Notes: generated from the sequence alone by a model not told the origin. A stretch of DNA of 20,716 bases from an uncultured Eubacteriales bacterium (GCA_905203305.1 CAJKVH010000016.1:1-20716), one strand, 5' to 3'. Shown: positions 1-7,503, numbered from the stretch's first letter. Program-made: numbers and translations.

Positions 1-2
1 TT

Positions 3-269
3 ACACAAATTTTTATAATATATTTAATAATAATTAATATATTAGGATTTTTAATAATGGGATTAGATAAGTATAAGGCAAAAATGGGAGATAGAAGAAT
101 TCCAGAAAATACTTTATTTACATTCACAGTTTTAGGTGGAGGAGTAGGAACAATTGCTGGAATGTATGTATTTCATCATAAAACCAAAAAAATGAAATTC
201 AAAATAGGAATGCCTTTGATTTTAATTTTAGAAATATTAATTTTTATATATTTAAAATATATAATATAA
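3..269 (+). CDS. DUF1294 small membrane protein, 5' end outside window
   Basis: The reading frame is open to the left edge of the window, so the start lies upstream; the ATG at 57 is internal. The visible residues begin with a hydrophobic helix (codons 9-59, many Ile/Leu), then GLDKYKAKMGDRRIPE, a glycine-rich turn (LGGGVGT), HHKTKKMKF and a second hydrophobic helix at the C-terminus. The order 'helix, D-K-x-x-A, R-I-P-E, GG, H-K-T-x-K-x-x-F, helix' is the DUF1294 signature, a family of about 90-residue two-helix membrane proteins with no assigned function. The C-terminus is complete (TAA at 267) and a strong terminator follows, so this is the last gene of its transcript. Confidence 0.85.
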   Translation, partial: TQIFIIYLIIINILGFLIMGLDKYKAKMGDRRIPENTLFTFTVLGGGVGTIAGMYVFHHKTKKMKFKIGMPLILILEILIFIYLKYII

Positions 270-274
270 AAATG

Positions 275-320
275 CCTCAATTTAGAATAATATAAATTCT
301 AAATTGAGGTTGTTTTTTTT
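275..320 (+). terminator. Rho-independent terminator after DUF1294 gene
   Basis: Perfect 14-bp inverted repeat, CCTCAATTTAGAAT at 275-288 and its complement at 296-309, loop of 7, followed by an eight-T run at 313-320. Confidence 0.93.
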
Positions 321-375
321 ATAAAAATACTATACATAAAATTATACTGAGAATAAAAATAAATTAATACACAAT

Positions 376-473
376 TTATCAACATGTAATATGTGAATAA
401 CTTGCAGGCTAAAAATATATATATGAAAGTTATTCACAAAGTTATCCACATTATCCACAATCAATGTGAATAA
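376..473. promoter_or_regulatory. Cluster of six DnaA-box-like 9-mers
   Basis: Consensus TTATCCACA occurs twice in direct tandem (442-450, 451-459). TTATTCACA occurs at 430-438 and on the minus strand at 392-400 and 465-473. TTATCAACA, one mismatch, is at 376-384. An A/T-only stretch lies at 411-421 between boxes, and the 100 bp to the right is very AT-rich. Density, near-consensus sequence and mixed orientation match a replication-initiator binding locus. No dnaA, dnaN, rpmH, recF or gyrB is nearby, so this is either an outlying DnaA-box cluster that titrates DnaA or controls a gene, or an origin detached from the usual synteny. The rest of 321-586 holds no gene. Confidence 0.7.
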
Positions 474-552
474 AATAGATTACATAAAAGAATAAACATA
501 ATGTAAGAAAATAGACATAATTTTACCTTTAACGACAAAATATAAAAAATCA

Positions 553-558
553 TATAAT
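553..558 (+). promoter_or_regulatory. Possible -10 box of the rhodanese gene
   Basis: TATAAT at 553-558, 28 bp before the ATG. The best -35 match, TTAACG at 529-534, is weak (18-bp spacer). Confidence 0.35.
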
Positions 559-586
559 ATTATAAAAGCAATATATGGAGGATAAA

Positions 587-925
587 ATGTTAGAAGAAAT
601 AAAGTATAAAATAAAAAGAAAAATATTTAGGCATATGGAAAGCTATGACATAACATTAGAAGAGCTTAAAACAAAAGAACTAAATGGCAGTATAATAATT
701 GATGTTAGAAATAAAAGAGAATATGAAGAAGGTCATATTGAAGGAAGCATAAATATTCCAGAATATATGATGGATGAAACAATAAAAAATGTAATACCAG
801 ATCAAAATCAAGATATTGTTTTATATTGTTCAAGTGGATTTAGAAGTGTAAAAGCTTATAAAAAATTGAAAAAAATTGGATATAAAAATGTTTGGAATTT
901 GTATGGTGGGCTAGAGAATTATTAA
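587..925 (+). CDS. Single-domain rhodanese-like protein
   Basis: A 112-residue cytosolic protein. ATG at 587 is chosen over the in-frame ATG at 575 because the ribosome binding site TGGAGG (576-581) sits 5 bp before 587 and overlaps the upstream ATG. Rhodanese landmarks are present: IIIDVRNKREYEEGHIEGSINIP (residues 36-58) and the active-site loop C-S-S-G-F-R-S with C81, ending in the usual Y-x-N-V-x-x-L-x-G-G-L. Such proteins carry a persulfide on the loop cysteine and move sulfur to acceptors; the substrate is not predictable. The basic N-terminal ~20 residues precede the domain and contain no signal peptide. Monocistronic, with its own terminator. Confidence 0.88.
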   Translation: MLEEIKYKIKRKIFRHMESYDITLEELKTKELNGSIIIDVRNKREYEEGHIEGSINIPEYMMDETIKNVIPDQNQDIVLYCSSGFRSVKAYKKLKKIGYKNVWNLYGGLENY

Positions 926-933
926 AAAATGAA

Positions 934-973
934 AATAGCTCATAGCTATAATAAAACTATGAGCTGTTTATTT
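934..973 (+). terminator. Terminator after the rhodanese gene
   Basis: Inverted repeat AGCTCATAG (937-945) / CTATGAGCT (957-965), followed by a T-rich tract GTTTATTTTATT. Confidence 0.8.
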
Positions 974-988
974 TATTAAAAATCCCAA

Positions 989-1018
989 TTGGTCTAGAAA
1001 AATACAATAAAGTATGAT
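989..1018 (+). promoter_or_regulatory. Candidate promoter of the lepA operon
   Basis: TTGGTC (989-994), 18-bp spacer, TATGAT (1013-1018), 36 bp before the lepA ATG. Confidence 0.45.
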
Positions 1019-1053
1019 AAAATAAGCAAGAATAATAAAAATGCGGAGGAAAT

Positions 1054-2875
1054 ATGAACGAATATCAAAAATATATAAGAAACTTTAGTATAGTAGCACA
1101 CATAGATCACCGGAAAATCAACATTAGCCGATAGATTAATAGAACTAACAGGAGCACTATCAAAAAGAGAAATGGAAGAGCAGATATTAGACAATATGGA
1201 AATTGAAAGAGAAAGAGGAATAACAATAAAAGCTCAATCTGTTAGAATGAAATATAAGGCAAAAGATGGGAATGAATATACATTTAATTTAATAGATACC
1301 CCAGGACATGTGGATTTTAACTATGAAGTATCAAGAAGCTTAGCAGCATGTGATGGAGCAATATTAATAGTAGATAGCACACAAGGTGTTGAAGCTCAAA
1401 CACTTGCAAATGTATATCTTGCAATAGATAATAACTTAGAAATTTTGCCTGTAATAAATAAAATAGATTTACCAAGCGCAAGGCCTGAAGAAACACAAAA
1501 AGAAATAGAAGATATTATAGGAATACCAGCAGAAGGGTGCCCATGTATATCAGCAAAAACAGGTTTAAATGTAGAGGAAGTCTTAGAAAAAATAGTAACA
1601 GAACTTCCATGTCCAAAAGGTGATGAAAGTGCCAAAACAAAATGTTTAATATTTGATTCATATTATGACAATTATAAAGGCGCAGTAGCATATGTAAGAG
1701 TTATGGATGGAACTGTAAAGGTAGGAGACGAAATAAAATTAATGCAGGCAAATAAAGTCTTTACAGTAACAGAAGTTGGATATTTTGCACCAGGATCATA
1801 TATGCCTTCTAAAGAACTAAAAGCAGGAGAAGTAGGGTATATTGCTGCAAGCATAAAAAGCTTATCAGAAATTCATGTCGGAGATACTATAACTTTAAAT
1901 ACTAATCCAGCAGATGAGCCATTAAAAGGATATAAAAAAGTTCAACCAATGGTATATTGTGGGATATATCCAATAGATGGAAGTCAATTTGAAGCATTAA
2001 AATTAGCATTAGAAAAATTAAAATTAAATGATGCAGCATTAGAATTCGAACAAGAAACATCAGTAGCATTAGGATATGGATTTAGATGTGGATTTTTAGG
2101 ACTACTTCATTTAGAAATAATAGAAGAAAGATTAGATAGAGAATTTGATTTAGGCTTAATTACAACAGCACCATCAGTTATATATAAAGTACATAAAACA
2201 AGCGGTGAAATACTAGATATATATAATCCAGGAGATCTACCACTACAAGGAGAAATAGCATTTATTGAAGAGCCAATTGTTAGAGCAAAAATATTGACAC
2301 CAAAAGATTATGTTGGTGGAATAATGGAAATGTGTCAAAATAGAAGAGGAAACTATATTGACATGAAATATTTAGATGAAACAAGAGTAGAGTTAATTTA
2401 TGATATGCCATTAAATGAAATAATCTATGACTTTTTTGACAATTTAAAATCAAAGACAAAAGGATACGCATCATTTGATTATGAATTTAAAGAATACAAA
2501 GAATCAAAACTTGTAAAACTTGATATTCACGTAAATGGAGAAGCTGTTGATGCTTTATCACTTATAGTTCACAAAGATATGGCATATAATAGAGGAAGAA
2601 AAATGGTAGAAAAGCTAAAAACAGTTATACCAAGACATTTGTTTACAATTTCACTTCAAGCAGTAATTGGTGGAAATATAATTGCAAGAGAAACAATATC
2701 AGCTTTAAGAAAAGATGTACTTGCAAAATGCTATGGTGGAGATATAACAAGAAAGAAAAAATTACTTGAAAAACAAAAAAAAGGTAAAGCAAGAATGAGA
2801 CAAATCGGAAAAGTAGAAATGCCACAAGAAGCATTTTTATCAGTACTAAAATTAGATGACGAGGAGAAAAAATGA
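1054..2875 (+). CDS. lepA: Elongation factor 4 (LepA), needs +1 frameshift at codon 20
   Basis: Ribosome-associated translational GTPase that remodels or back-translocates stalled ribosomes. Start ATG 1054 has GGAGGA (1045-1050) 3 bp upstream. Reading in two frames gives 606 residues, the usual LepA length: G1 motif AHIDH-GKST (15-23), G2 region RERGITIKAQ, G3 DTPGHVDF, G4 NKID, then EF-Tu domain II, an EF-G-like domain V and the LepA-specific C-terminal domain. The frame changes at 1111: frame one reads CAC CGG AAA and would stop at TAG 1132 after 26 codons; skipping C1111 gives CAC GGA AAA, restoring HIDHGKST. The next in-frame ATG (1172) would lack the P-loop and cannot give a working GTPase. 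Stop overlaps trmL start (ATGA). Either real recoding or an indel error. Confidence 0.93.
1108..1117 (+). other. +1 frameshift site at CGG in lepA
   Basis: CAC-CGG-AAA in the first frame; reading on from GGA at 1112 restores the conserved glycine of the P-loop. CGG is not otherwise used in frame in lepA. No Shine-Dalgarno-like stretch lies directly upstream. Confidence 0.8.
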
Positions 2876-3375
2876 AACTAAACATAGTAATGGTAGAACC
2901 AGAAATACCACAAAATACAGGAAATATAGCAAGAACATGTGCAATAACGGGAGCAAAACTACATCTTGTACATCCATTAGGATTTAAACTAGATGAAAAA
3001 TCATTAAAAAGAGCAGGACTAGATTATTGGGATAAATTAGATATCGAAGAACATAATTCGCTTGAAGAATTTTTAGAAAAATATAAACCAGAAGAAAATA
3101 ATATGTTTTTTGCAACAACAAAGGGAAAGACAAAATATACAGATATAGATTATTCAAAAATGGATGAAGTATTTGTATTATATGGGAAAGAAACAAAAGG
3201 TTTACCAGAATGGCTTTTAGAAAAATATTTAAACGAAAAAACAATAAGAATTCCAATGCTTCCAACACTTAGATCGTTAAATCTTTCAAATTCAGTAGCA
3301 ATAATTACTTATGAAATTTTAAGGCAAAAAAACTTTGAAGATTTACAAGAAGTAAGTAGCTATTTTGATAAATAA
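2872..3375 (+). CDS. trmL: tRNA (cytidine/uridine-34-2'-O-)-methyltransferase TrmL
   Basis: A 167-residue single-domain SPOUT methyltransferase, the normal TrmL length. It methylates the ribose 2'-OH of the wobble base in tRNA-Leu using SAM. Family motifs are all visible: N-terminal IVMVEPEIPQNTGNIAR (motif 1), LVHPLGF, then LYGKETKGLP and the SAM-knot segment IPMLPTLRSLNLSNSVAII. Start ATG 2872 overlaps the lepA stop in ATGA with GAGGAG (2861-2866) in the end of lepA, so translation is probably coupled. The C-terminus is complete, but an inverted-repeat element begins two bases after the stop codon. Confidence 0.93.
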   Translation: MKLNIVMVEPEIPQNTGNIARTCAITGAKLHLVHPLGFKLDEKSLKRAGLDYWDKLDIEEHNSLEEFLEKYKPEENNMFFATTKGKTKYTDIDYSKMDEVFVLYGKETKGLPEWLLEKYLNEKTIRIPMLPTLRSLNLSNSVAIITYEILRQKNFEDLQEVSSYFDK

Positions 3376-3377
3376 AT

Positions 3378-3473
3378 TTTCCCATTTGGGGACGGAGATT
3401 TTAGGGAAATTCTTGTCAGAAGACAGATTTCCAATATAAAAATCCCCTAAAATCTCCGTCCCCAAATGGGAAA
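3378..3473. repeat. 29-bp perfect inverted repeat, REP/MITE-like element
   Basis: Arms 3378-3406 and 3445-3473 are perfect reverse complements; each contains GGGGACGGAG and the subpalindrome CCCATTTGGG. The 38-nt centre can continue pairing (GGAAATTCTTGTC against GACAGATTTCC), so nearly the whole 96 bp can fold into one hairpin. Its GC content (about 45%) is well above the surroundings. It lies between two operon genes and supplies bases up to 17 bp before the next start codon. There is no T-run, so it does not look like a simple terminator. GGGGACGG-type palindromes recall the REP sequences moved by IS200-like TnpA-REP enzymes in clostridial genomes; this assignment is inference, with one copy in the window. 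Confidence 0.8.
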
Positions 3474-3489
3474 TGAAGAGGAGAAAAAT

Positions 3490-4281
3490 ATGCAACAAAT
3501 AACTAGTAAAGAAAACCAAACAATTAAGCACATAATAAAGCTTAAAGAAAAAAAATATAGAAAAGAATATAATGAATACATTGTAGAAGGTGTGAAAATT
3601 GTAAAAGAAGCAATTGAAGAAAAAGCACTCATAAAACAAATAATAATAAGCGAAGATGCAATAAATAGTGAATTAATACAAAAATACTTAAAAGAAGAAT
3701 TAGAAAAAATAGATTATATACAAGTACCATCAAATATATTTAAACTATTATCAGAGGTAGAAAAACCCCAAGGAGTACTTGCTGTAATTGAAAAAAATAA
3801 TAAAACTGAGAATATAGATTTAAATCAAGAAATAATACTTGCATTAGATGACTTGCAAGATCCGGGAAATTTAGGTACAATAATAAGGACGGCAGATAGT
3901 GTAGGATTAAAACAAATATTAATATCAAAAGGAACGGCAGATCCATATAATTCTAAAGTAATACGTTCTACAATGGGAGCAATATTCAGAGTTAAAATCA
4001 TAGAATGCGAAAATCTTAGAAAAACACTTGAGATTTTACAAGAAAAAGATTTTAAAATAATGGTAACAGATTTATCAACAGACAAGTCAATTTATGATAT
4101 AAAATTTAAGAAAAAAATAATTGTAATAGGAAACGAGGCAAATGGAGTATCAGATCCTGTAAAAAATATTGCAGATGAAAAAGCTATTATTCCAATGCTT
4201 GGAAAAACAGAAAGTTTAAATGCATCTATTGCAACAGGTGTTATCTTATACGAATATGTAAGACAAAAATTAGAAAAATAA
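3490..4281 (+). CDS. TrmH/SpoU-family RNA 2'-O-methyltransferase
   Basis: A 263-residue protein that probably methylates a ribose in rRNA (RlmB/YsgA-like; exact target not predictable). ATG 3490 is chosen because GAGGAG (3478-3483) lies 6 bp before it; the in-frame ATG at 3466 is inside the inverted repeat. Residues 1-95 form the SpoU substrate-binding domain (KENQTIKHIIKLKEKKYR, YIVEGVKIVKEA). The catalytic SPOUT domain follows with LDDLQDPGNLGTIIRTADS, the ST-rich RSTMGAIFRV, then IVIGNEANGVSD and IPMLGKTESLNASIATGVILYE, which make the SAM-binding knot. It belongs to the lepA-trmL transcription unit, now separated from trmL by the repeat element. Confidence 0.9.
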   Translation: MQQITSKENQTIKHIIKLKEKKYRKEYNEYIVEGVKIVKEAIEEKALIKQIIISEDAINSELIQKYLKEELEKIDYIQVPSNIFKLLSEVEKPQGVLAVIEKNNKTENIDLNQEIILALDDLQDPGNLGTIIRTADSVGLKQILISKGTADPYNSKVIRSTMGAIFRVKIIECENLRKTLEILQEKDFKIMVTDLSTDKSIYDIKFKKKIIVIGNEANGVSDPVKNIADEKAIIPMLGKTESLNASIATGVILYEYVRQKLEK

Positions 4282-4304
4282 AACCAAAGAAGGGAAAATA
4301 TACA

Positions 4305-4808
4305 ATGGAAAAAGATAATAGAAATGCCTATTCAGAGGTAATAGAAATATTAAAATGGTTAGATGAGGAAGAAAAATTAGAAGCTCTTCCAATAGAAATG
4401 TTAGAGGTTTTAAAATCTAAGGCAAATCCAGAATATAAGCCTCAAATAAGTAAAGAAATACCACTTGAAGAACAAAATTTGCAACCAGAAACAATGGCAA
4501 TTTTATCATGGATAGCTATGAAATATTGGAATAAAGAACTAAATGAAGAAAACGAGAGCAAAGAAATCACAAATGAAGATAATAAAGAAAATCAAGAAAA
4601 CTTGGATAATATAGAGAAAATAGAAGAAAATGAAACTAAAGAAGAAAAAATTGAAACTAAAGATGAAGATATAGACCAAAAAGAAGATGAAAATAATTTA
4701 CCAGTAGTACATAAAGATCTAAAATGGTATGAAAAAATAAAAGAAAAAATATTAGAATTCTTTGGTAAAATCTTCAAGAAAAACAAAAAGGAAGGAAGTA
4801 CTCTATGA
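4305..4808 (+). CDS. Uncharacterised acidic protein with basic tail
   Basis: 167 residues, not recognised. Residues 1-80 look globular and helical, with two similar-sized segments (YSEVIEILKWLDEEEKLEALP and ETMAILSWIAMKYWNKEL). Residues about 85-130 are low-complexity Glu/Asn/Asp/Lys, likely disordered. The tail is strongly basic (FGKIFKKNKKEG). No signal peptide or membrane segment. The start has AGAAGGGA 8-15 bp upstream. Its stop overlaps the next gene's ATG (ATGA at 4805), suggesting that the two products are made together and may act together. A role linking the soluble part to the membrane protein encoded next is only a guess. Confidence 0.7.
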   Translation: MEKDNRNAYSEVIEILKWLDEEEKLEALPIEMLEVLKSKANPEYKPQISKEIPLEEQNLQPETMAILSWIAMKYWNKELNEENESKEITNEDNKENQENLDNIEKIEENETKEEKIETKDEDIDQKEDENNLPVVHKDLKWYEKIKEKILEFFGKIFKKNKKEGSTL

Positions 4809-5656
4809 GACCAGAAATGGAAAAAAAGAAGTTTGAACTAAGACATATTGTTTATATTATTATAATAATAGTATGTTTAGTTGCTGTTGGAGTAGCAGTA
4901 TATATGCAATTCTTTAAAGATGAAAAACTAGGAGTTATAGTTGGAATAACAAAGGAAAAAGAAGATGAAGAAATAAAAAAATTAAAAGAAAATTTCTTAA
5001 ATATTTTTGATAATAACATAGAAAAAGTTTCAGAATACAATGGAAGTGTAAATAAAATAAAAGAAGATGAAGACATAATTTTGGTCGCATATGATACACA
5101 AGAGCAAGAAGAAAATTATATGGTTGATTTTAAAATACCATATTTCAATATAAATTCAGATGTTGCAAAACAATATAACCAACAAATAAAATCAATATTT
5201 AAGGATAAATCTGAAAATGTATTATCTTCTAAAAGTAGAAAAAATATTATATTTAATGTAAAGTATAAAGCTTATGAAAATGGCAATATATTATCACTAG
5301 TAATTTTATCTGAATTAAAAGAAGGCGAAAGCAATGAAAGAATAATAATTCAGACATATAACTATAATTTAGAAACAAATAAAATGATAGATATAGATGA
5401 TATTATAAAACAAAAAAATATTGATACAAAATCAGCTAATAATGAAATAAAAAACGAAATAAATAATTCACAAGAACAAAATTTAAAACTTGCAGAACTT
5501 GGATATAATGTAACTATAAGAGATGTAAATAAAGATGAATATAAAATAGAAAATTCAAAAGAATTTTTCTTAGGACAGAATGGATATCTATATGTTATAT
5601 ATCCTTATGGAAATGACGAATTTACAAGTGAAATGGATGTTGTAATATTTAAGTAA
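4805..5656 (+). CDS. Membrane-anchored extracytoplasmic protein, RsiV/PdaC-like C-terminus
   Basis: 283 residues. A basic N-terminus (MRPEMEKKKFELRH) is followed by one hydrophobic helix (about residues 15-37) and a large polar domain, so a type II membrane protein facing outward. The C-terminal half, with RIIIQTYNYNLETNKMIDIDDI and later FFLGQNGYLYVIYPYG, resembles the DUF3298/DUF4163 fold of RsiV and PdaC, where the 'tfdl.tG..l.l.dl' and 'lyf.pYe' elements recur. I see no catalytic motif. Overlaps the upstream acidic protein gene by 4 bp and is the last gene before a strong bidirectional terminator. Confidence 0.7.
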   Translation: MRPEMEKKKFELRHIVYIIIIIVCLVAVGVAVYMQFFKDEKLGVIVGITKEKEDEEIKKLKENFLNIFDNNIEKVSEYNGSVNKIKEDEDIILVAYDTQEQEENYMVDFKIPYFNINSDVAKQYNQQIKSIFKDKSENVLSSKSRKNIIFNVKYKAYENGNILSLVILSELKEGESNERIIIQTYNYNLETNKMIDIDDIIKQKNIDTKSANNEIKNEINNSQEQNLKLAELGYNVTIRDVNKDEYKIENSKEFFLGQNGYLYVIYPYGNDEFTSEMDVVIFK

Positions 5657-5690
5657 AAAAATAGAGAAGTTTAAACTTCTCTATTTTTTT
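5655..5690. terminator. Bidirectional terminator between convergent genes
   Basis: Perfect palindrome with 18-bp arms (5655-5672 and 5673-5690), core GAGAAGTTTAAACTTCTC, A-run at one end and T-run at the other, so it can end transcription from both sides (membrane-protein gene rightward, htrA leftward). The rightward stop codon is the first part of its A-run. Confidence 0.9.
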
Positions 5691-5725
5691 GAAAATAAAA
5701 GGGGATGTCTTTTTGTTTAAGTTAA

Positions 5726-5754
5726 TTGCTTGTTTCAATCAACTTACCTATAAT
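5726..5754 (+). promoter_or_regulatory. Orphan promoter-like sequence antisense to htrA 3' end
   Basis: TTGCTT (5726-5731), 17-bp spacer, TATAAT (5749-5754), reading rightward into the 3' end of htrA on the antisense strand. It overlaps an imperfect 10-bp inverted repeat (5719-5728 / 5736-5745). No ORF follows, so it may be fortuitous in AT-rich DNA. Confidence 0.3.
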
Positions 5755-5801
5755 ATACACCATGTTTTTGTCCATTTTGTGAAAAAAATGTGAAAATAAT
5801 A

Positions 5802-7040
5802 TTAATTAGAATTTTGTTCACCTAAAGTTAATGAAATTTCTTTTTCTTGTCCATCACGGTTTATTTTTAATTTTACAGTATCTCCAACTGAATGTGTATT
5901 TTTAATTTCATTTAATTCATCCATTGTTGAAATAGATTTATCATCAATACCTATAATTACATCACCTGTTTTTATCCCAGCTTTTTCAGCAGCTGAATAT
6001 TCATCAATAGAAACGACATATACACCTGTAACTAAATTATATCTTTTAGCTGTATCTTCATCTAAATCCCTACCAGAAATTCCGATATATGGTCGTTTTA
6101 CTTTTTGATTTGTTTTTAATTGATCAATAATATCTGTTGTAGAATTAATTGGAATTGCAAAACCTATACCTTCAACACCAGTACTTGCAACTTTTAAAGT
6201 ATTAATACCAATAACTTGACCTTGACTATTTACTAAAGCTCCACCACTGTTTCCAGAGTTAATTGCAGCATCTGTTTGAATACATGTATAAGTTGTTTTT
6301 CCTTCATTATCTTGAACTTTTCTATTTAATGCACTTACAACACCACAAGTAATAGATGTTCCAAGATCTAATGGATTTCCAACAGCCATTGCGAATTCTC
6401 CTACTTTTACTGTATCAGAATCGGCAAATTCAGCAGGTGTTAAACCAGATTTTTCAATTTTTAAAACAGCTAAATCTGTTTGTGAATCTTTTCCTATTAT
6501 TTTAGCATCATATTGAGTTTCGTCTCCATATAAAGAAACTTTTAATGATGTTGCCTCAGATATATCGTAATATGTTGATTCAGAAGAAGAGTCAACAACG
6601 TGATTATTTGTAACAATATATCCATCCTCACTTATTATAATACCTGATCCTGAGGCACTTGCTTGTGATGTAGAAGATTGCCCTTGACCAAACATTCCAA
6701 AAAGAGGTGAAGAATTTGTCACATTATAAGTAACCGAAATACCAACTATTGATGGTAAAATTTTATTAGCTGCATAAACGGCTGTATCTGAATATTTTGA
6801 AAGAGATACAAGATCTGTGTTTACTGTACCAGAATTAGTGCTTGCATTAGTTGACGTAGAAACAGAAGATCCTGTTCCTGAAAACAATTTATTTTTTATA
6901 TTAGGAACACCAAAACATGTACCTAAAACTAAACTACATCCTAAAACACCGCTAATAAAAGGAATGGCAACTGTTTTACCAAAAGAATTATTATGAGATT
7001 TAGGATTATTAATAACATTTTTAAATTCATTATCATTCAT
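5802..7040 (-). CDS. HtrA/DegP-type serine protease with PDZ domain
   Basis: 412 residues, S1C family. Degrades or refolds misfolded exported proteins at the outer face of the membrane. Cytosolic N-terminus, one membrane helix (about 24-45), a Ser/Thr/Asn-rich linker (55-75), then the trypsin-like domain with the catalytic triad H147 (TNNHVVD), D189 (QTDLAVL) and S265 (NSGNSGGAL), and one PDZ domain (about 315-405, GVYVVSIDEYSAAEKAGIKTGDVI). The start ATG has AGGAGG 8 bp upstream on the minus strand. No two-component genes adjoin it. Three phased TTTGTGA repeats lie upstream of its -10 box, suggesting regulation by an OmpR-type response regulator. Similar to B. subtilis HtrA/HtrB in architecture. 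Confidence 0.95.
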   Translation of the reverse strand: MNDNEFKNVINNPKSHNNSFGKTVAIPFISGVLGCSLVLGTCFGVPNIKNKLFSGTGSSVSTSTNASTNSGTVNTDLVSLSKYSDTAVYAANKILPSIVGISVTYNVTNSSPLFGMFGQGQSSTSQASASGSGIIISEDGYIVTNNHVVDSSSESTYYDISEATSLKVSLYGDETQYDAKIIGKDSQTDLAVLKIEKSGLTPAEFADSDTVKVGEFAMAVGNPLDLGTSITCGVVSALNRKVQDNEGKTTYTCIQTDAAINSGNSGGALVNSQGQVIGINTLKVASTGVEGIGFAIPINSTTDIIDQLKTNQKVKRPYIGISGRDLDEDTAKRYNLVTGVYVVSIDEYSAAEKAGIKTGDVIIGIDDKSISTMDELNEIKNTHSVGDTVKLKINRDGQEKEISLTLGEQNSN

Positions 7041-7085
7041 GATAATACCCTCCTGTTTTTTTCTATTATTATAATTTATTTCTTA

Positions 7086-7143
7086 ATTATAATACAATAG
7101 ATTTGTGAAAATTTTGTGAAAACAAATGAATAAATTTGTGACT
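7086..7143 (-). promoter_or_regulatory. htrA promoter with phased TTTGTGA repeats
   Basis: On the minus strand a TATAAT -10 box lies at 7091-7086, about 45 bp before the htrA start, with no good -35. Upstream are three direct repeats, written on the plus strand as TTTGTGA at 7102, 7113 and 7135, so spacings are 11 and 22 bp, one and two helical turns. The two nearest extend to TTTGTGAAAA. Missing -35 plus phased direct repeats is typical of activation by an OmpR-family regulator; the TTTTCACA form recalls octamers I remember being described upstream of the B. subtilis htrA genes controlled by CssRS. Confidence 0.6.
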
Positions 7144-7222
7144 TATATAAGAAAAAATAATTTAGAATGTAAAAAATGTCGAATTTTGCGATGAAAAGTT
7201 AAAAGAAAATGGTATGAATTTG

Positions 7223-7251
7223 TTGACAAATGGTAAAAAAGAAATTATACT
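7223..7251 (+). promoter_or_regulatory. Strong promoter driving the long leader at 7258-7503
   Basis: TTGACA (7223-7228), exact 17-bp spacer, TATACT (7246-7251). Start of transcription expected near 7258, which leaves about 245 nt before the next coding frame. Confidence 0.7.
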
Positions 7252-7275
7252 TTAGTCATTAATTATATAATTTTT

Positions 7276-7314
7276 GTAATATAAAAAGTGGATGCATACA
7301 TATTTTTATATTAC
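7276..7314 (+). other. Hairpin in the 5' leader
   Basis: Perfect 12-bp inverted repeat GTAATATAAAAA (7276-7287) / TTTTTATATTAC (7303-7314), loop 15 nt, starting about 18 nt after the predicted transcription start. No T-run follows, so not a terminator. The remaining leader (7315-7450) is A-rich and has no gene I can support. Confidence 0.5.
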
Positions 7315-7503
7315 CATCTAAAAAGAGTTATAACTCATAAATTAAATTTTTATTCAAACATTTATGAAAAATCAAATAAAAATCAAACAAGAACAAATAA
7401 ACACAAGAAAAATAATATCCAAAATTAAATTAAAAACTATAAAAATAAAAGGAGGATAAAAAGTTAAATCGGCTTATGATTATAAAAAACTTTTTTCAAA
7501 ATA

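Noticed and set aside
376..473. Calling the DnaA-box cluster oriC outright
   Set aside because: No origin-associated genes are nearby and skew cannot be measured here; kept as a DnaA-box cluster.
1172..2875. lepA starting at the internal ATG 1172
   Set aside because: It would lack the P-loop, and there is no ribosome binding site upstream of it; the real N-terminus is encoded in the other frame from 1054.
3466..3489. Upstream ATG 3466 as start of the SpoU-type methyltransferase
   Set aside because: It lies within the inverted-repeat arm; GAGGAG is correctly placed only for ATG 3490.
7258..7450. Known riboswitch or T-box in the long leader
   Set aside because: I see no T-box sequence, no GEMM, SAM, TPP or other core I can recognise, only one hairpin and A-rich sequence.
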